From assembly GCA_963705525.1 (NCBI GenBank), contig CAVPJW010000002.1, positions 1,178,001 through 1,242,000 on the forward strand: a stretch of 64,000 nt of DNA. The letters run 5' to 3'. The translations under genes were made by a program, and so were the position numbers. Numbering within the stretch: the first letter of the stretch is position 1; each line of letters starts with the position of its first letter. This DNA is from CAVPJW01 sp963705525. GTDB lineage: Bacteria > Acidobacteriota > Vicinamibacteria > Vicinamibacterales > CAVPJW01. Below, in pieces: positions 54,161-62,896 of this stretch. The notes beneath the pieces are model-generated. The model did not search any database and was not told the origin of the DNA. It saw only the letters and a list, made by a program, of their open reading frames with translations.

Positions 54161-55276
54161 GTGCGCGTAGGAATCGACGTCAGGAAGCTCCACGACTTCG
54201 GCATCGGGACGTACATCCGCAACCTGCTGCGCCACCTCGCGCGGCTGGACCGCACGAGCGAGTATGTTCTGCTCTGCGGGCCGGATGACTGCGGAAGTGC
54301 GCCGTCGTTCGGTCCGAACTTCAGGTGCGTGCCCGAGGGCGCCGGCCCCTATACTGTACGAGAACAGTTGGCGGTCCCCTTCGACGTCTGGCGCGAACGA
54401 CTCGATCTGTTTCACGAGCCGCACTACGTCCTCCCAGTCCTGACGCCGGGTCGAACCATCGTGACCATTCATGACTGCATTCACCTGATGTTTCCGCAAT
54501 ACCTTCCCAGCCGCCTGGGGCACGTGTACGCCCGCGCGGCCATGTGGGCGGCAGCCAAGCGTTCGGATCGCATCCTGACGGTCTCCGAAGCCTCCAAGCG
54601 GGACATCCTGCGGTTCTTCGATGTTCCTGCCGAGAAGATTGTGGTCATCCCCAATGCCATCGACGAACGCTTCTGGGATCCGCCCGATGAGGACCGCATC
54701 GATCGCATTCGTGAGCGCTATCAGCTCCAGGGCCCGTTCATCCTGTATGCCGGAAACATCAAGCCACACAAGAATCTGGAGCGCCTGATCCAGGCGTTCC
54801 ACAGCGTTCGCCAGTCGGGTTTCGACGAGCTCAAGCTGGTGATCATCGGCGACGAAATCTCGAAACACCAGACGCTCAGGCGTACGGTGCACCAGCTGAT
54901 GCTGCACCAGCACGTCCGGTTCCTCGGCTTCCAGCCGGACGAGACGCTCGCCGTCCTCTATCGCCTCGCGTCGGTGTTTGTATTTCCGTCGCTTTATGAA
55001 GGATTCGGATTGCCGCCGCTCGAGGCCATGGCCAGCGGGACTCCCGTCGTCACATCCAACGTGTCATCACTCCCCGAGGTCGTCGGCGAGGCCGCCGTGC
55101 TGGTGGATCCGTACGACGTCGAATCGATTGCCGACGGGATCCGCAAGGTGCTAGGTGACGAGGCCTTCGAAAAGGAGTTGATCCGGAAGGGACTAGAGCG
55201 GGCGCGGCAGTTTTCCTGGGAGCGTTCCGTCGAGCGGGTCCATGAGATCTATCGCCAGGTGGTCGAAGAAAGTTGA
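54161..55276 (+). CDS. Glycosyltransferase family 4/1
   Basis: 371 aa, GTG start three bases after the previous stop. N-terminal VGIDVRKLHDFGIGTYIRNLL; middle VTIHDCIHLMFPQYLPS; C-terminal YAGNIKPHKNLERLI and FPSLYEGFGLPPLEAMASGTPVV (E-x7-E). Similar to mannosyl- or glucosyltransferases of exopolysaccharide loci. Overlaps the following gene by four bases. Confidence 0.9.
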   Translation: MRVGIDVRKLHDFGIGTYIRNLLRHLARLDRTSEYVLLCGPDDCGSAPSFGPNFRCVPEGAGPYTVREQLAVPFDVWRERLDLFHEPHYVLPVLTPGRTIVTIHDCIHLMFPQYLPSRLGHVYARAAMWAAAKRSDRILTVSEASKRDILRFFDVPAEKIVVIPNAIDERFWDPPDEDRIDRIRERYQLQGPFILYAGNIKPHKNLERLIQAFHSVRQSGFDELKLVIIGDEISKHQTLRRTVHQLMLHQHVRFLGFQPDETLAVLYRLASVFVFPSLYEGFGLPPLEAMASGTPVVTSNVSSLPEVVGEAAVLVDPYDVESIADGIRKVLGDEAFEKELIRKGLERARQFSWERSVERVHEIYRQVVEES

Positions 55277-56388
55277 GCAACCCCTCTCAACCCATCCGCA
55301 TTGCGCTGGTCCACGACTGGCTCACCGGCATGCGTGGCGGCGAGAAGGTCATCGAAGCGCTCTGCGAGCTCTATCCCGACGCTCCGCTGTTCACGCTGGT
55401 GCATGTTCCGGGCTCGGTGTCTCCCGCCATCGAGCGAATGCGCATTCTGCCGTCGATCATCAACCGCGTGCCGGGTATCAGCCGTGTCTATCGGCAGGCT
55501 CTTCCTCTCTTCCCGTTTGCCATCGAACAGTTCGATCTCGACGACGTGGATCTGATCATCAGCACGAGCCACTGCGCGGCCAAGGCGGTCGTGAGGACCG
55601 GGCGCGCCTCGCATCTCTGTTATTGCCACACGCCGATGCGCTATGTGTGGGATCAGCGCGACCTGTACTTCGGGCGCGACCGTCTCGGCGAACCGTCACA
55701 TCAGTTGCTGCGGCCCGTTCTGGCAGGCCTGGCGCGCTGGGATCGGAACACGGCGAACCGCGTCGATCGGTTCGTGGCCAATTCTCGGCATGTTGCGGAG
55801 CGGATCCGCCGATACTATAATCGCGAGGCTGCCGTCGTGTATCCTCCGGTCGATACGTCCTACTACACTCCCGACGGCATCGAGCCGGATCGTTATCTGC
55901 TGATTGTGTCTGCTCTCTCGCCATACAAACGGATCGACCTGGCAATTGAAGCGGCTGCCCGGATCGGAATGCCGCTGAAGATCGCCGGCACAGGACCGGA
56001 TCGTGCGCGGCTCGAAGCCATCGCGGGTCCGCACGTCGATTTTCTGGGGGCCGTGCCGGACGAGGGAGTCCGCGAACTCTTCCGTCGGGCAACCGCGGTG
56101 CTCCTGCCTGGTGAGGAGGACTTCGGCATCGCACCCGTGGAGGCGCAGTCCTGCGGACGGCCGGTCGTGGCGCTCGGTCGCGGCGGCGCCCTCGAGACTG
56201 TGATCGACGGCGTCACCGGCATCCTCGTGTCCGACCCATCACCCGACGCGTTCGCCGAGGGCATCGATCGCGTCCAGCACCTCGGCGTGGATCCCATGAC
56301 GATCCGTGAGCACGCTCTGCGGTTCGGCCGGGATCGCTTTGTTCAGGAAATTCGCCGCACGGTCGATCAAGTGCTGCAGATCAACTGA
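55273..56388 (+). CDS. Glycosyltransferase family 4/1 (WbaZ-like)
   Basis: 371 aa, apparent TTG start at 55273 overlapping the upstream stop (TTGA). N-terminal IALVHDWLTGMRGGEKVIEAL, then HCYC-like CYCHTPMRYVWDQRDLYFG, which is frequent in WbaZ-type mannosyltransferases. C-terminal VSALSPYKRIDLAIEAA and LPGEEDFGIAPVEAQSCGRPVVA (E-x7-E). Overlaps the sugar-phosphate transferase by one base. Confidence 0.9.
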   Translation: MSNPSQPIRIALVHDWLTGMRGGEKVIEALCELYPDAPLFTLVHVPGSVSPAIERMRILPSIINRVPGISRVYRQALPLFPFAIEQFDLDDVDLIISTSHCAAKAVVRTGRASHLCYCHTPMRYVWDQRDLYFGRDRLGEPSHQLLRPVLAGLARWDRNTANRVDRFVANSRHVAERIRRYYNREAAVVYPPVDTSYYTPDGIEPDRYLLIVSALSPYKRIDLAIEAAARIGMPLKIAGTGPDRARLEAIAGPHVDFLGAVPDEGVRELFRRATAVLLPGEEDFGIAPVEAQSCGRPVVALGRGGALETVIDGVTGILVSDPSPDAFAEGIDRVQHLGVDPMTIREHALRFGRDRFVQEIRRTVDQVLQIN

Positions 56389-57821
56389 TGGTCAAGCGCT
56401 ATAACCGCTTGCTCGTCGCGTTCCATGTCGTGTCGGACGGTGTCCTGGCGATGGCCGCCTTCGTCCTCGCCTACGGCATCCGGTTCGAAAGCGGCCTGAT
56501 CGCCATCACGAAGGGCGTCCCTCCGTTCAGCCAATACGTCAATGTGCTGCCGATCGTCGCCGTGCTGGTCCCGATCGCGTACCACTTTCAAGGCCTCTAT
56601 CGCCTGCGGCGTGGACGCTCCAGGGTCGACGACTTCTTTGCCGTCTTCGTCGGCAGCATTGTCTCCGTCGTCTTCGGCATCGTCACGACGTTGTACGTCC
56701 AAGCGTACTACGTGACCGACGAGATGAAGGATCGGGGCGCCTTCGAAATCTCGCAGCTGGTGTGGGCGCTCTTCCTGCTGATCAATGTCGTGCTGACATT
56801 CGCATCGCGCGAACTGGTGCGCGACGCGCTCGAGCGTCGCTGGCGCGCGGGCATCGGCCTCAAGCGCATCCTGATAGCCGGCGCCGGTGAGCTGGGGCGT
56901 CTGGTCAGCGACAAGATTCTGGAGCACCGCGAGCTCGGATATCAGGTGGTGGGTTTCGTGGACAATCGCGTGGGCGCGCTCTCCTACCGCGGAATACCGG
57001 TGATTGGCACGCTGGGCGAAGCCGGAGAAATCGCCCGGCGCGAGCGAATCGACCATCTGTACGTCGCGCTGCCCCTCGAAGAGCACGTCGAAATGCTCGG
57101 CCTCATCGAGAGCACCAGCCGGGAAATGGTCGACGTCAAGGTTGTCCCGGATCTGCTGCAGTTCATCGCGCTGCGGGCCCGGCTCGAAGACCTCGACGGC
57201 GTCCCCATCATCAACATCAACGACGTGCCGCTCCAGGGGATCAACAGCGTCCTCAAGCGAGCCATCGACATCGCCGTGTCCTTTGTGGCGCTCGTGCTAC
57301 TGGCGTTGCCGCTGGCGATCATCGCCGCGATCGTCCGGCTCACGTCGCCGGGCCCCACGTTCTACCGCCAGGAGCGAATGGGCCTGGACGGCAAGGCGTT
57401 CACCGTTTACAAGTTCAGGTCGATGTACCACGACGCCGAGGACGACACCGGTCCCATCTGGGCTCGAGACGAGGACCCCCGGTGCACGCCGGTCGGTCGA
57501 ATTCTGAGGCGCTACGATTTCGACGAGCTGCCACAGTTCTGGAACGTCCTGCGCGGTGAGATGTCGCTCGTCGGTCCACGCCCGGAGCGTCCATTTTTCG
57601 TGGATCAGTTCAAGCATCGCTTCCCCCAGTACATGCTCCGACACAAGGTCAAGTCCGGCATCACGGGCTGGGCTCAGGTCAATGGCTGGCGCGGGAACAC
57701 GTCAATCGAGAAGCGGATCGAGTACGATCTCTACTACATCGAGAACTGGTCGGTGTCCCTCGACCTGAAAATCCTCTGGCTCACGGTGGTGCGGGGCGTC
57801 TTCCAGCGGCAAGCCTACTGA
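56388..57821 (+). CDS. Undecaprenyl-phosphate sugar phosphotransferase (WcaJ/WbaP-like)
   Basis: 477 aa. Four to five N-terminal membrane helices, a CoA-binding-like middle domain (RILIAGAGELGRLVSDKIL), a further helix (SFVALVLLALPLAIIAAIV), and a bacterial sugar transferase C-terminus: FYRQERMGLDGKAFTVYKFRSM, DELPQFWNVLRGEMSLVGPRPE, and GITGWAQVNGWRG. It starts glycan assembly by moving sugar-1-phosphate (often glucose or galactose) onto undecaprenyl phosphate. Placed after the glycosyltransferases it would serve. Confidence 0.94.
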   Translation: MVKRYNRLLVAFHVVSDGVLAMAAFVLAYGIRFESGLIAITKGVPPFSQYVNVLPIVAVLVPIAYHFQGLYRLRRGRSRVDDFFAVFVGSIVSVVFGIVTTLYVQAYYVTDEMKDRGAFEISQLVWALFLLINVVLTFASRELVRDALERRWRAGIGLKRILIAGAGELGRLVSDKILEHRELGYQVVGFVDNRVGALSYRGIPVIGTLGEAGEIARRERIDHLYVALPLEEHVEMLGLIESTSREMVDVKVVPDLLQFIALRARLEDLDGVPIININDVPLQGINSVLKRAIDIAVSFVALVLLALPLAIIAAIVRLTSPGPTFYRQERMGLDGKAFTVYKFRSMYHDAEDDTGPIWARDEDPRCTPVGRILRRYDFDELPQFWNVLRGEMSLVGPRPERPFFVDQFKHRFPQYMLRHKVKSGITGWAQVNGWRGNTSIEKRIEYDLYYIENWSVSLDLKILWLTVVRGVFQRQAY

Positions 57822-57850
57822 ATCGGCTCCGGGTCGCCGAAATCGAGCCT

Positions 57851-58789
57851 ATGAAGCAAAGAGTGGTCATCACCGGCGCGGCCGGTTTCATCGGTTCTCA
57901 CCTCGCCGAAGCCCTTCTCGAACGCAACTACGAGGTCATCGGCATCGACAATCTGCTGACTGGCGACATTGCGAATATCGCGCACCTGACGAATCGCGAC
58001 TTTCAGTTCATCAAGCACGACGTCACCAACTACATCTACATCGATGGACCCGTGGACTTCGTCCTGCACTGGGCGAGCCCGGCCAGCCCCATCGACTATC
58101 TCGAGCTGCCGATCCCGACGCTCAAGGTGGGCGCGCTCGGCACACACAAGGCCCTCGGCCTCGCAAAGGCCAAAGAGGCCCGGTTCGTCCTCGCTTCCAC
58201 GTCCGAGGTGTACGGCGACCCTCTCGAACATCCCCAGAAGGAAACCTATTGGGGCAACGTCAATCCGATTGGTCCTCGCGGCGTCTACGACGAAGCGAAG
58301 CGCTTCGCCGAGGCGATGACCGTCGCATATCACCGCTATCACGGGTTGGATACGAAGATCGTGAGAATCTTCAACACGTACGGACCGCGCATGCGCGTCA
58401 ACGACGGGCGCGCGGTGCCATCGTTCATCTCGCAGGCGCTGCGTGGTGAGGACGTGACGGTCTTCGGCGACGGCCGTCAGACGCGCAGCTTCTGTTACAT
58501 CACAGATCTCGTGGATGGCATCATCCGTCTGATGCTGTCATCGACGAACGATCCTATCAATATCGGAAACCCGACCGAGATGACCATCGAATCCATCGCG
58601 GCGACCATCATCAGGATGACCGGTTCGAAGAGCCGCATCGTACGCAAGCCCCTCCCGACCGACGATCCGAAGGTCCGCCAGCCGGACATCACCCGCGCGC
58701 GACAGATCCTCCACTGGGAGCCGAAAGTCGGCCTTGAGGAAGGCCTGACGCAGACCATCGCCTATTTCCGCACCAAGGTGAACGGCTAG
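57851..58789 (+). CDS. UDP-glucuronate decarboxylase (UDP-xylose synthase) SDR
   Basis: 312 aa. NAD site VVITGAAGFIGSHLAEAL, HWASPASPIDY, catalytic ASTSEVYGD and YDEAKRFAE (Tyr-x3-Lys), NTYGPRMRVNDGRAV and GDGRQTRSFCYI, all strongly typical of UXS. It turns UDP-glucuronate into UDP-xylose, using the product of ugd at 50 kb. Last gene of the plus-strand operon, ending ten bases from the convergent pgsA. Confidence 0.92.
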   Translation: MKQRVVITGAAGFIGSHLAEALLERNYEVIGIDNLLTGDIANIAHLTNRDFQFIKHDVTNYIYIDGPVDFVLHWASPASPIDYLELPIPTLKVGALGTHKALGLAKAKEARFVLASTSEVYGDPLEHPQKETYWGNVNPIGPRGVYDEAKRFAEAMTVAYHRYHGLDTKIVRIFNTYGPRMRVNDGRAVPSFISQALRGEDVTVFGDGRQTRSFCYITDLVDGIIRLMLSSTNDPINIGNPTEMTIESIAATIIRMTGSKSRIVRKPLPTDDPKVRQPDITRARQILHWEPKVGLEEGLTQTIAYFRTKVNG

Positions 58790-58798
58790 CACCGCGGG

Positions 58799-59356
58799 TC
58801 AATCTGCTTCGTTGACAACCCGAGCCACGTGCACGGCGTAGTGCAGGCTTGAAATGAGAGTGATGGCCGCTGCTGCGTACACGCACAGGTTCACGAACAC
58901 CGATGGACGTTGGAGATAGTTGAAATACAGCACGGCGACGCACGTGACGATGTAGATGCCGGTGGCCAGCTTGCCGTAGAGCGATGGCCTGAACGTTCGC
59001 CGCCCAACCGCCAGGTTGACGATTGCCACGGTCAGCACAATCACCACGTCGCGGGAGATCACGAGAACAGTCAGCCAGATCGGCAATCTCGTCGTCAACC
59101 CGAGTCCGGGCCACGTCAGCACGATGAAGGCCGCCACCAGGAGCAACTTGTCGGCCATCGGATCGAGCCACGCGCCAAGCGTCGTCTTTGTGCCTTGGAG
59201 GCGAGCGAGCAGGCCATCGAGGGCATCGGTCGCACCGGCGCCCAGAAACGTCACCAGCGCCCAGCCGAGCTCACCGTAGACGATCATGATCACGAACGCC
59301 GGGATCAGCAGCATGCGAAGCAACGTCAGCTGATTGGCGAGCGTGAGTGTCGGCAT
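58799..59356 (-). CDS. pgsA: CDP-diacylglycerol-glycerol-3-phosphate 3-phosphatidyltransferase
   Basis: 185 aa membrane protein. The CDP-alcohol phosphatidyltransferase motif is complete: D-A-L-D-G-L-L-A-R...G-A-W-L-D-P-M-A-D-K (about 44-70). Four or more membrane helices follow. It makes phosphatidylglycerol phosphate. PgsA is preferred over Pss because of the N-terminus (TLANQLTLLRMLLIPAFV) and size. Confidence 0.9.
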   Translation of the reverse strand: MPTLTLANQLTLLRMLLIPAFVIMIVYGELGWALVTFLGAGATDALDGLLARLQGTKTTLGAWLDPMADKLLLVAAFIVLTWPGLGLTTRLPIWLTVLVISRDVVIVLTVAIVNLAVGRRTFRPSLYGKLATGIYIVTCVAVLYFNYLQRPSVFVNLCVYAAAAITLISSLHYAVHVARVVNEAD

Positions 59357-59383
59357 CGTGGGTGAATTCGCGGCGAAATCCGG

Positions 59384-60757
59384 CTAGCCGCGAGGCTCGT
59401 TCGACGGGGCGAGCGCTTGCAACCGATCGATCGCGGAAATAGCTTCGGCGCCGCTAACCGGGCGGGACAAGCCGAACGCGCCTCCCTCGATGAGGGGCAG
59501 CACACCGGATGTCACGCCGAGTGCTGCCGCCGGATAGCTTAGATGGTCGGGGCCGATATCGGCAATGGCCGGTCGCCCTTCCATCCATTGATTGAGAAGA
59601 GCCGGGTGGCTGGTGCCAATCAAGCTGAGAAGACGGCTCACCGCCTGCGCCAGATCGCCGCGCTGCACGACCACTCGAGGTTGAAACGTGTGGTTCGGAT
59701 AGACCTCCATGATGCCTGCGCGCGTGACCGCTTGAATCCACGCGATCGCCCAACTGTCCCTGGCATCGGTGATCAGCACGGTGCCCCGGGGCCCTGCCGC
59801 CTCCACCAGGGTCTTCAGCTTGACGCCGATGAGGGCGGCGAGGTCCGCACGCGTAACGCCGTCAGAGCCCTCGATGGCCCGGTACTCCCGTGGAAGCTTC
59901 GCAGCGTCCGCTTTCTCTCGTACCGCGGCAATCTTTGATTCGAGTTCCGCGGACCGATCGATGGCCAGAGCTGACTGATACGCCTCGATCGCCTGATCGA
60001 ACTCCCCTCGTCCCTCGAGAATATCGCCCATCGCCCCGTATGACGCGGCATCGGTGGATTCGAGTTGCACAGCACGCCGAAAATGACCGAGCGCCGCCTC
60101 GGTTTGGCCTGTCCTCAGCTCGATCATGCCGAGCTCCCGGTACAGGAACGCGCTGTCGGGAGATGCCGCGATTGCCGTTTCATATTCACGTCGCGCATCG
60201 TCCCACTGGTTCGCGGCCGCCGCTTGTTGTGCCGCCTGAACGCTCTGCTGCACCTTCCTGAATCGCAGCACCTCAACCCGTCGACGAATGTCCTCGAGAC
60301 TCGGGTCTGACACAAGGGCCGCTTCGAAACTCACCAGAGCTTCGCTCTCCCGGTTGAGACTGAGGAGTATCTGACCACGACCGACGAGGGCCGGTGGATA
60401 GTCCGCAGTCCGCGTGAGCGCCCGATCGAACCATTCGAGCGCCTGCGGCTGATCGCTGCCGCCCATGGCCGCGTATCCCAGGCCGGTCTCGGCGGGGAAG
60501 AATCCAGGGCGCTTCTTCAGGATGGCGGCAAACTCTCGGGTTGATCCGCGGACATCGCCGGCCTGGAGGAACGCCCAGGCGCGCTGTTGCCTCGACGCCA
60601 GGTCAGGCTCGTTCAGACTTGCAGGCACCGACGGGAACATGAACTCCGGGAACCGCGCGGCCGTTCCGGACGGAGCGGTTTTCGGCGCGCACGACACGGC
60701 AAAAGCGATCAAGGCCGTCGCGCCGACGATGCGCCATCGCGCGGCGTCAGACCGCAC
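59384..60757 (-). CDS. TPR lipoprotein with SLH-like C-terminal domain
   Basis: 457 aa from a GTG start. The N-terminal helix ends in AVSC (about residues 20-23), a plausible lipobox. TPR repeats cover about 55-290 (for example GYAAMGGSDQPQALEWFDRAL; AALGHFRRAVQLESTDAASYGAMGDI). The C-terminal part about 340-450 has two SLH-like stretches (WAIAWIQAVTRAGIMEVYPNHTFQPRVVVQRGDLA and DIGPDHLSYPAAALGVTSGVL), which in other bacteria hold proteins to the cell wall. The start overlaps hflX by 11 bases (GTGCGGTCTGA). Function unknown; an envelope protein scaffold is likely. Confidence 0.82.
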   Translation of the reverse strand: MRSDAARWRIVGATALIAFAVSCAPKTAPSGTAARFPEFMFPSVPASLNEPDLASRQQRAWAFLQAGDVRGSTREFAAILKKRPGFFPAETGLGYAAMGGSDQPQALEWFDRALTRTADYPPALVGRGQILLSLNRESEALVSFEAALVSDPSLEDIRRRVEVLRFRKVQQSVQAAQQAAAANQWDDARREYETAIAASPDSAFLYRELGMIELRTGQTEAALGHFRRAVQLESTDAASYGAMGDILEGRGEFDQAIEAYQSALAIDRSAELESKIAAVREKADAAKLPREYRAIEGSDGVTRADLAALIGVKLKTLVEAAGPRGTVLITDARDSWAIAWIQAVTRAGIMEVYPNHTFQPRVVVQRGDLAQAVSRLLSLIGTSHPALLNQWMEGRPAIADIGPDHLSYPAAALGVTSGVLPLIEGGAFGLSRPVSGAEAISAIDRLQALAPSNEPRG

Positions 60758-62063
60758 GGCCGGTCTCCATCGGGAAGTCTTCCTCCGCGGGTCGGCCGCT
60801 CAGAAGGGGCACGAGTCGGCGGGGAATGTCGGCTTCGACGGATACTTTTCCGCCGGTGGCCACGTGCCCGAGTACCCGGCCATGCCTGTAGATCCTGGCG
60901 ATGCGGCTGGCTGTCGACGGTTCGGTCGCGTCGAACTCGAGTACAAGACGGACGATATCGAGCGCCATGCGCGACGCCATGATCTCAATGAGCTCGGCCA
61001 CACCCTGGCCTGTGAGAGCAGAGATGCAGACGGCATCCGGATCTGACATCTGAAGACGCTCACGCTCCAGCTCGGACAGCCTGTCGCACTTGTTCTGCAC
61101 CACGAGCATCGGCACATCCGACGCGCCGACCTCGTCCAGTACACGCTCAACGGCCGAAACCTGGCGCTTCCGCTCCGCGCTCGAGGCGTCGACGACATGG
61201 AGGAGGAGATCGGCCTGGGCGATGTGCTCGAGTGTGGCTCGAAACGCGGCCACGAGCGTGTGCGGAAGGCGGTCGATAAAACCGACCGTGTCCGTGAGCA
61301 GGATTTCGCGGCGGTCAGGCAGACGCACCTGTCTCACCAGGGGATCGAGCGTAACAAACAGCGCGTCCGAAACGGTCGTGTGTTCTCTGGTGAGCCAGTT
61401 GAAGAGCGTGCTCTTGCCGGCGTTCGTGTACCCGACGAGCGCCACGGTGGGCTTCGATGCGCGCTGGCGGCGATCGCGCGCCAGCGATCGATGCTTCCGG
61501 ATCGATTCGATGTCCCGGCCGATGGCATGGATCCGGTCGCGAATCCGGCGGCGATCGGTTTCAAGCTTGGTCTCGCCGGGACCCCGTGTTCCAATGCCGC
61601 CACCGAGTCGCGACAGCACAGTCCCCCGCCCCACGAGGCGAGGCAGCAGATACTTCAATTGAGCCAGCTCCACCTGCAGCCTGCCTTCGCGCGTCTCGGC
61701 CCGACGCGCAAAGATGTCCAGGATCAACTGCGTTCGATCGACGACCCGGGCGTCGAGCCTGGCTTCCATCTGGCGAAGCTGTGACGGCGTGAGCTCGTTG
61801 TCCACGACCACGACGTCCACATTCATTTCATCGCACGCCGCCCGCAGCTCGTCCAGCTTTCCGCGGCCGATATAGGTCGCCGGGTCGGGGCGCGTCCGTT
61901 CCTGCATGATGGAGAGCACGACCGTGGCACCCGCCGCATTCGCCAGTTCGGTCAGCTCATCGAGCGAACGATCGCGGTGGGAACGACCGTCGCGCCCGTT
62001 GAAGAGCGTGACCACAGCCGCTCTCTCGGAGAGCGCGGCTCTTGTCTTGTGGGGTTGCACCAT
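60747..62063 (-). CDS. hflX: Ribosome-associated GTPase HflX
   Basis: 438 aa. The N-terminal HflX domain (ATYIGRGKLDEL; VVVVDNELTPSQLRQ; LPRLVGRGTVLSRLGGGIGTRGPGE) is followed by a GTPase domain with GYTNAGKSTLFN (P-loop), DTVGFI and NKCD. It splits stalled or heat-damaged ribosomes. In-frame ATG start at 62063. Part of the minus-strand set hflX, TPR/SLH lipoprotein, pgsA. Confidence 0.95.
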   Translation of the reverse strand: MVQPHKTRAALSERAAVVTLFNGRDGRSHRDRSLDELTELANAAGATVVLSIMQERTRPDPATYIGRGKLDELRAACDEMNVDVVVVDNELTPSQLRQMEARLDARVVDRTQLILDIFARRAETREGRLQVELAQLKYLLPRLVGRGTVLSRLGGGIGTRGPGETKLETDRRRIRDRIHAIGRDIESIRKHRSLARDRRQRASKPTVALVGYTNAGKSTLFNWLTREHTTVSDALFVTLDPLVRQVRLPDRREILLTDTVGFIDRLPHTLVAAFRATLEHIAQADLLLHVVDASSAERKRQVSAVERVLDEVGASDVPMLVVQNKCDRLSELERERLQMSDPDAVCISALTGQGVAELIEIMASRMALDIVRLVLEFDATEPSTASRIARIYRHGRVLGHVATGGKVSVEADIPRRLVPLLSGRPAEEDFPMETGRAV

Positions 62064-62102
62064 GCTGCTACAAGTAACGCGGGGTGCGAGCTGGAAGGGC
62101 GA

Positions 62103-62729
62103 TCACAGCGATTCTATCACGCTCACCCACGGCAACGCGCCGGCTCGAACCAGGATCGGCACGTCCCCCGTGGCATCCACGATGGTCGAGGGAAGGCCGC
62201 CCGGTGCCGGGCCCGCGTCGACGATCCCGTCCACGACAGACTGCAACTCTGCGGCGACGTCCTCGGGCACCGCGCTCGACGCATGCCCGCTCAGATTGGC
62301 GCTCGTCGCCGTGAGCGGATGCGAGGCCAGGCGCGCCAGCTCGCGCGCGACGCGATTGTCAGGAACACGGACCGCGACCTGGCGCAGGGAATCGGTGACG
62401 CCCTCGGCGATGGTGTCGCGCGCGGAGACGATGAGCGACAATGGACCCGGCCAGAAACGGCCGGCCAGGCGCACGGAGAGCGACGAGAGATGGCCGACCT
62501 GCTCTTCGACCTGCGCGCGATCTGATGCCACGAGCGGAATCGCCCGGCCTTCAGGGCGCCCCTTCAAAGCAAACAGTCGGCGGACGGCCAGGGCGCTCCG
62601 GGGATCGACGCCAAGCCCGTACAGCGTGTCCGTCGGATAGGCAATCACGCCGCCGCCTCGCAACATCTCGACCGCCTCTTCGAGAATGCGCGCATCCGGG
62701 CGCTCGGGATCGACGATCAGGCGGCGCAT
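62103..62729 (-). CDS. tsaC: Threonylcarbamoyl-AMP synthase (YrdC/Sua5 family)
   Basis: 208 aa from ATG 62729, the usual length of a YrdC-type protein without the Sua5 C-terminal domain. Motifs: YPTDTLYGLG, KGRPEGRAIPLV, FWPGPLSLIV, VRVPDN and TATSANLSG. It makes threonylcarbamoyl-AMP for the t6A base of tRNAs reading ANN codons. A longer frame to 63299 overlaps the MFS gene in another frame and is rejected. Lies 39 bases before hflX. Confidence 0.93.
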   Translation of the reverse strand: MRRLIVDPERPDARILEEAVEMLRGGGVIAYPTDTLYGLGVDPRSALAVRRLFALKGRPEGRAIPLVASDRAQVEEQVGHLSSLSVRLAGRFWPGPLSLIVSARDTIAEGVTDSLRQVAVRVPDNRVARELARLASHPLTATSANLSGHASSAVPEDVAAELQSVVDGIVDAGPAPGGLPSTIVDATGDVPILVRAGALPWVSVIESL

Positions 62730-62896
62730 TCCAGTATTATGAGGCGTTTTTTCGGCACGCGAACGGGCCTCGACACCGAGCCCGATTGTCACACGCGCTT
62801 CAACTGCTCCTTTCGCTCGCCCTGATCGTCGCGTCGGCCAAGCTCGCCGCCGCCAGGCCGCGCCGTGCCGTTTCCACGCCCGCGGGGAGCCGCTGA

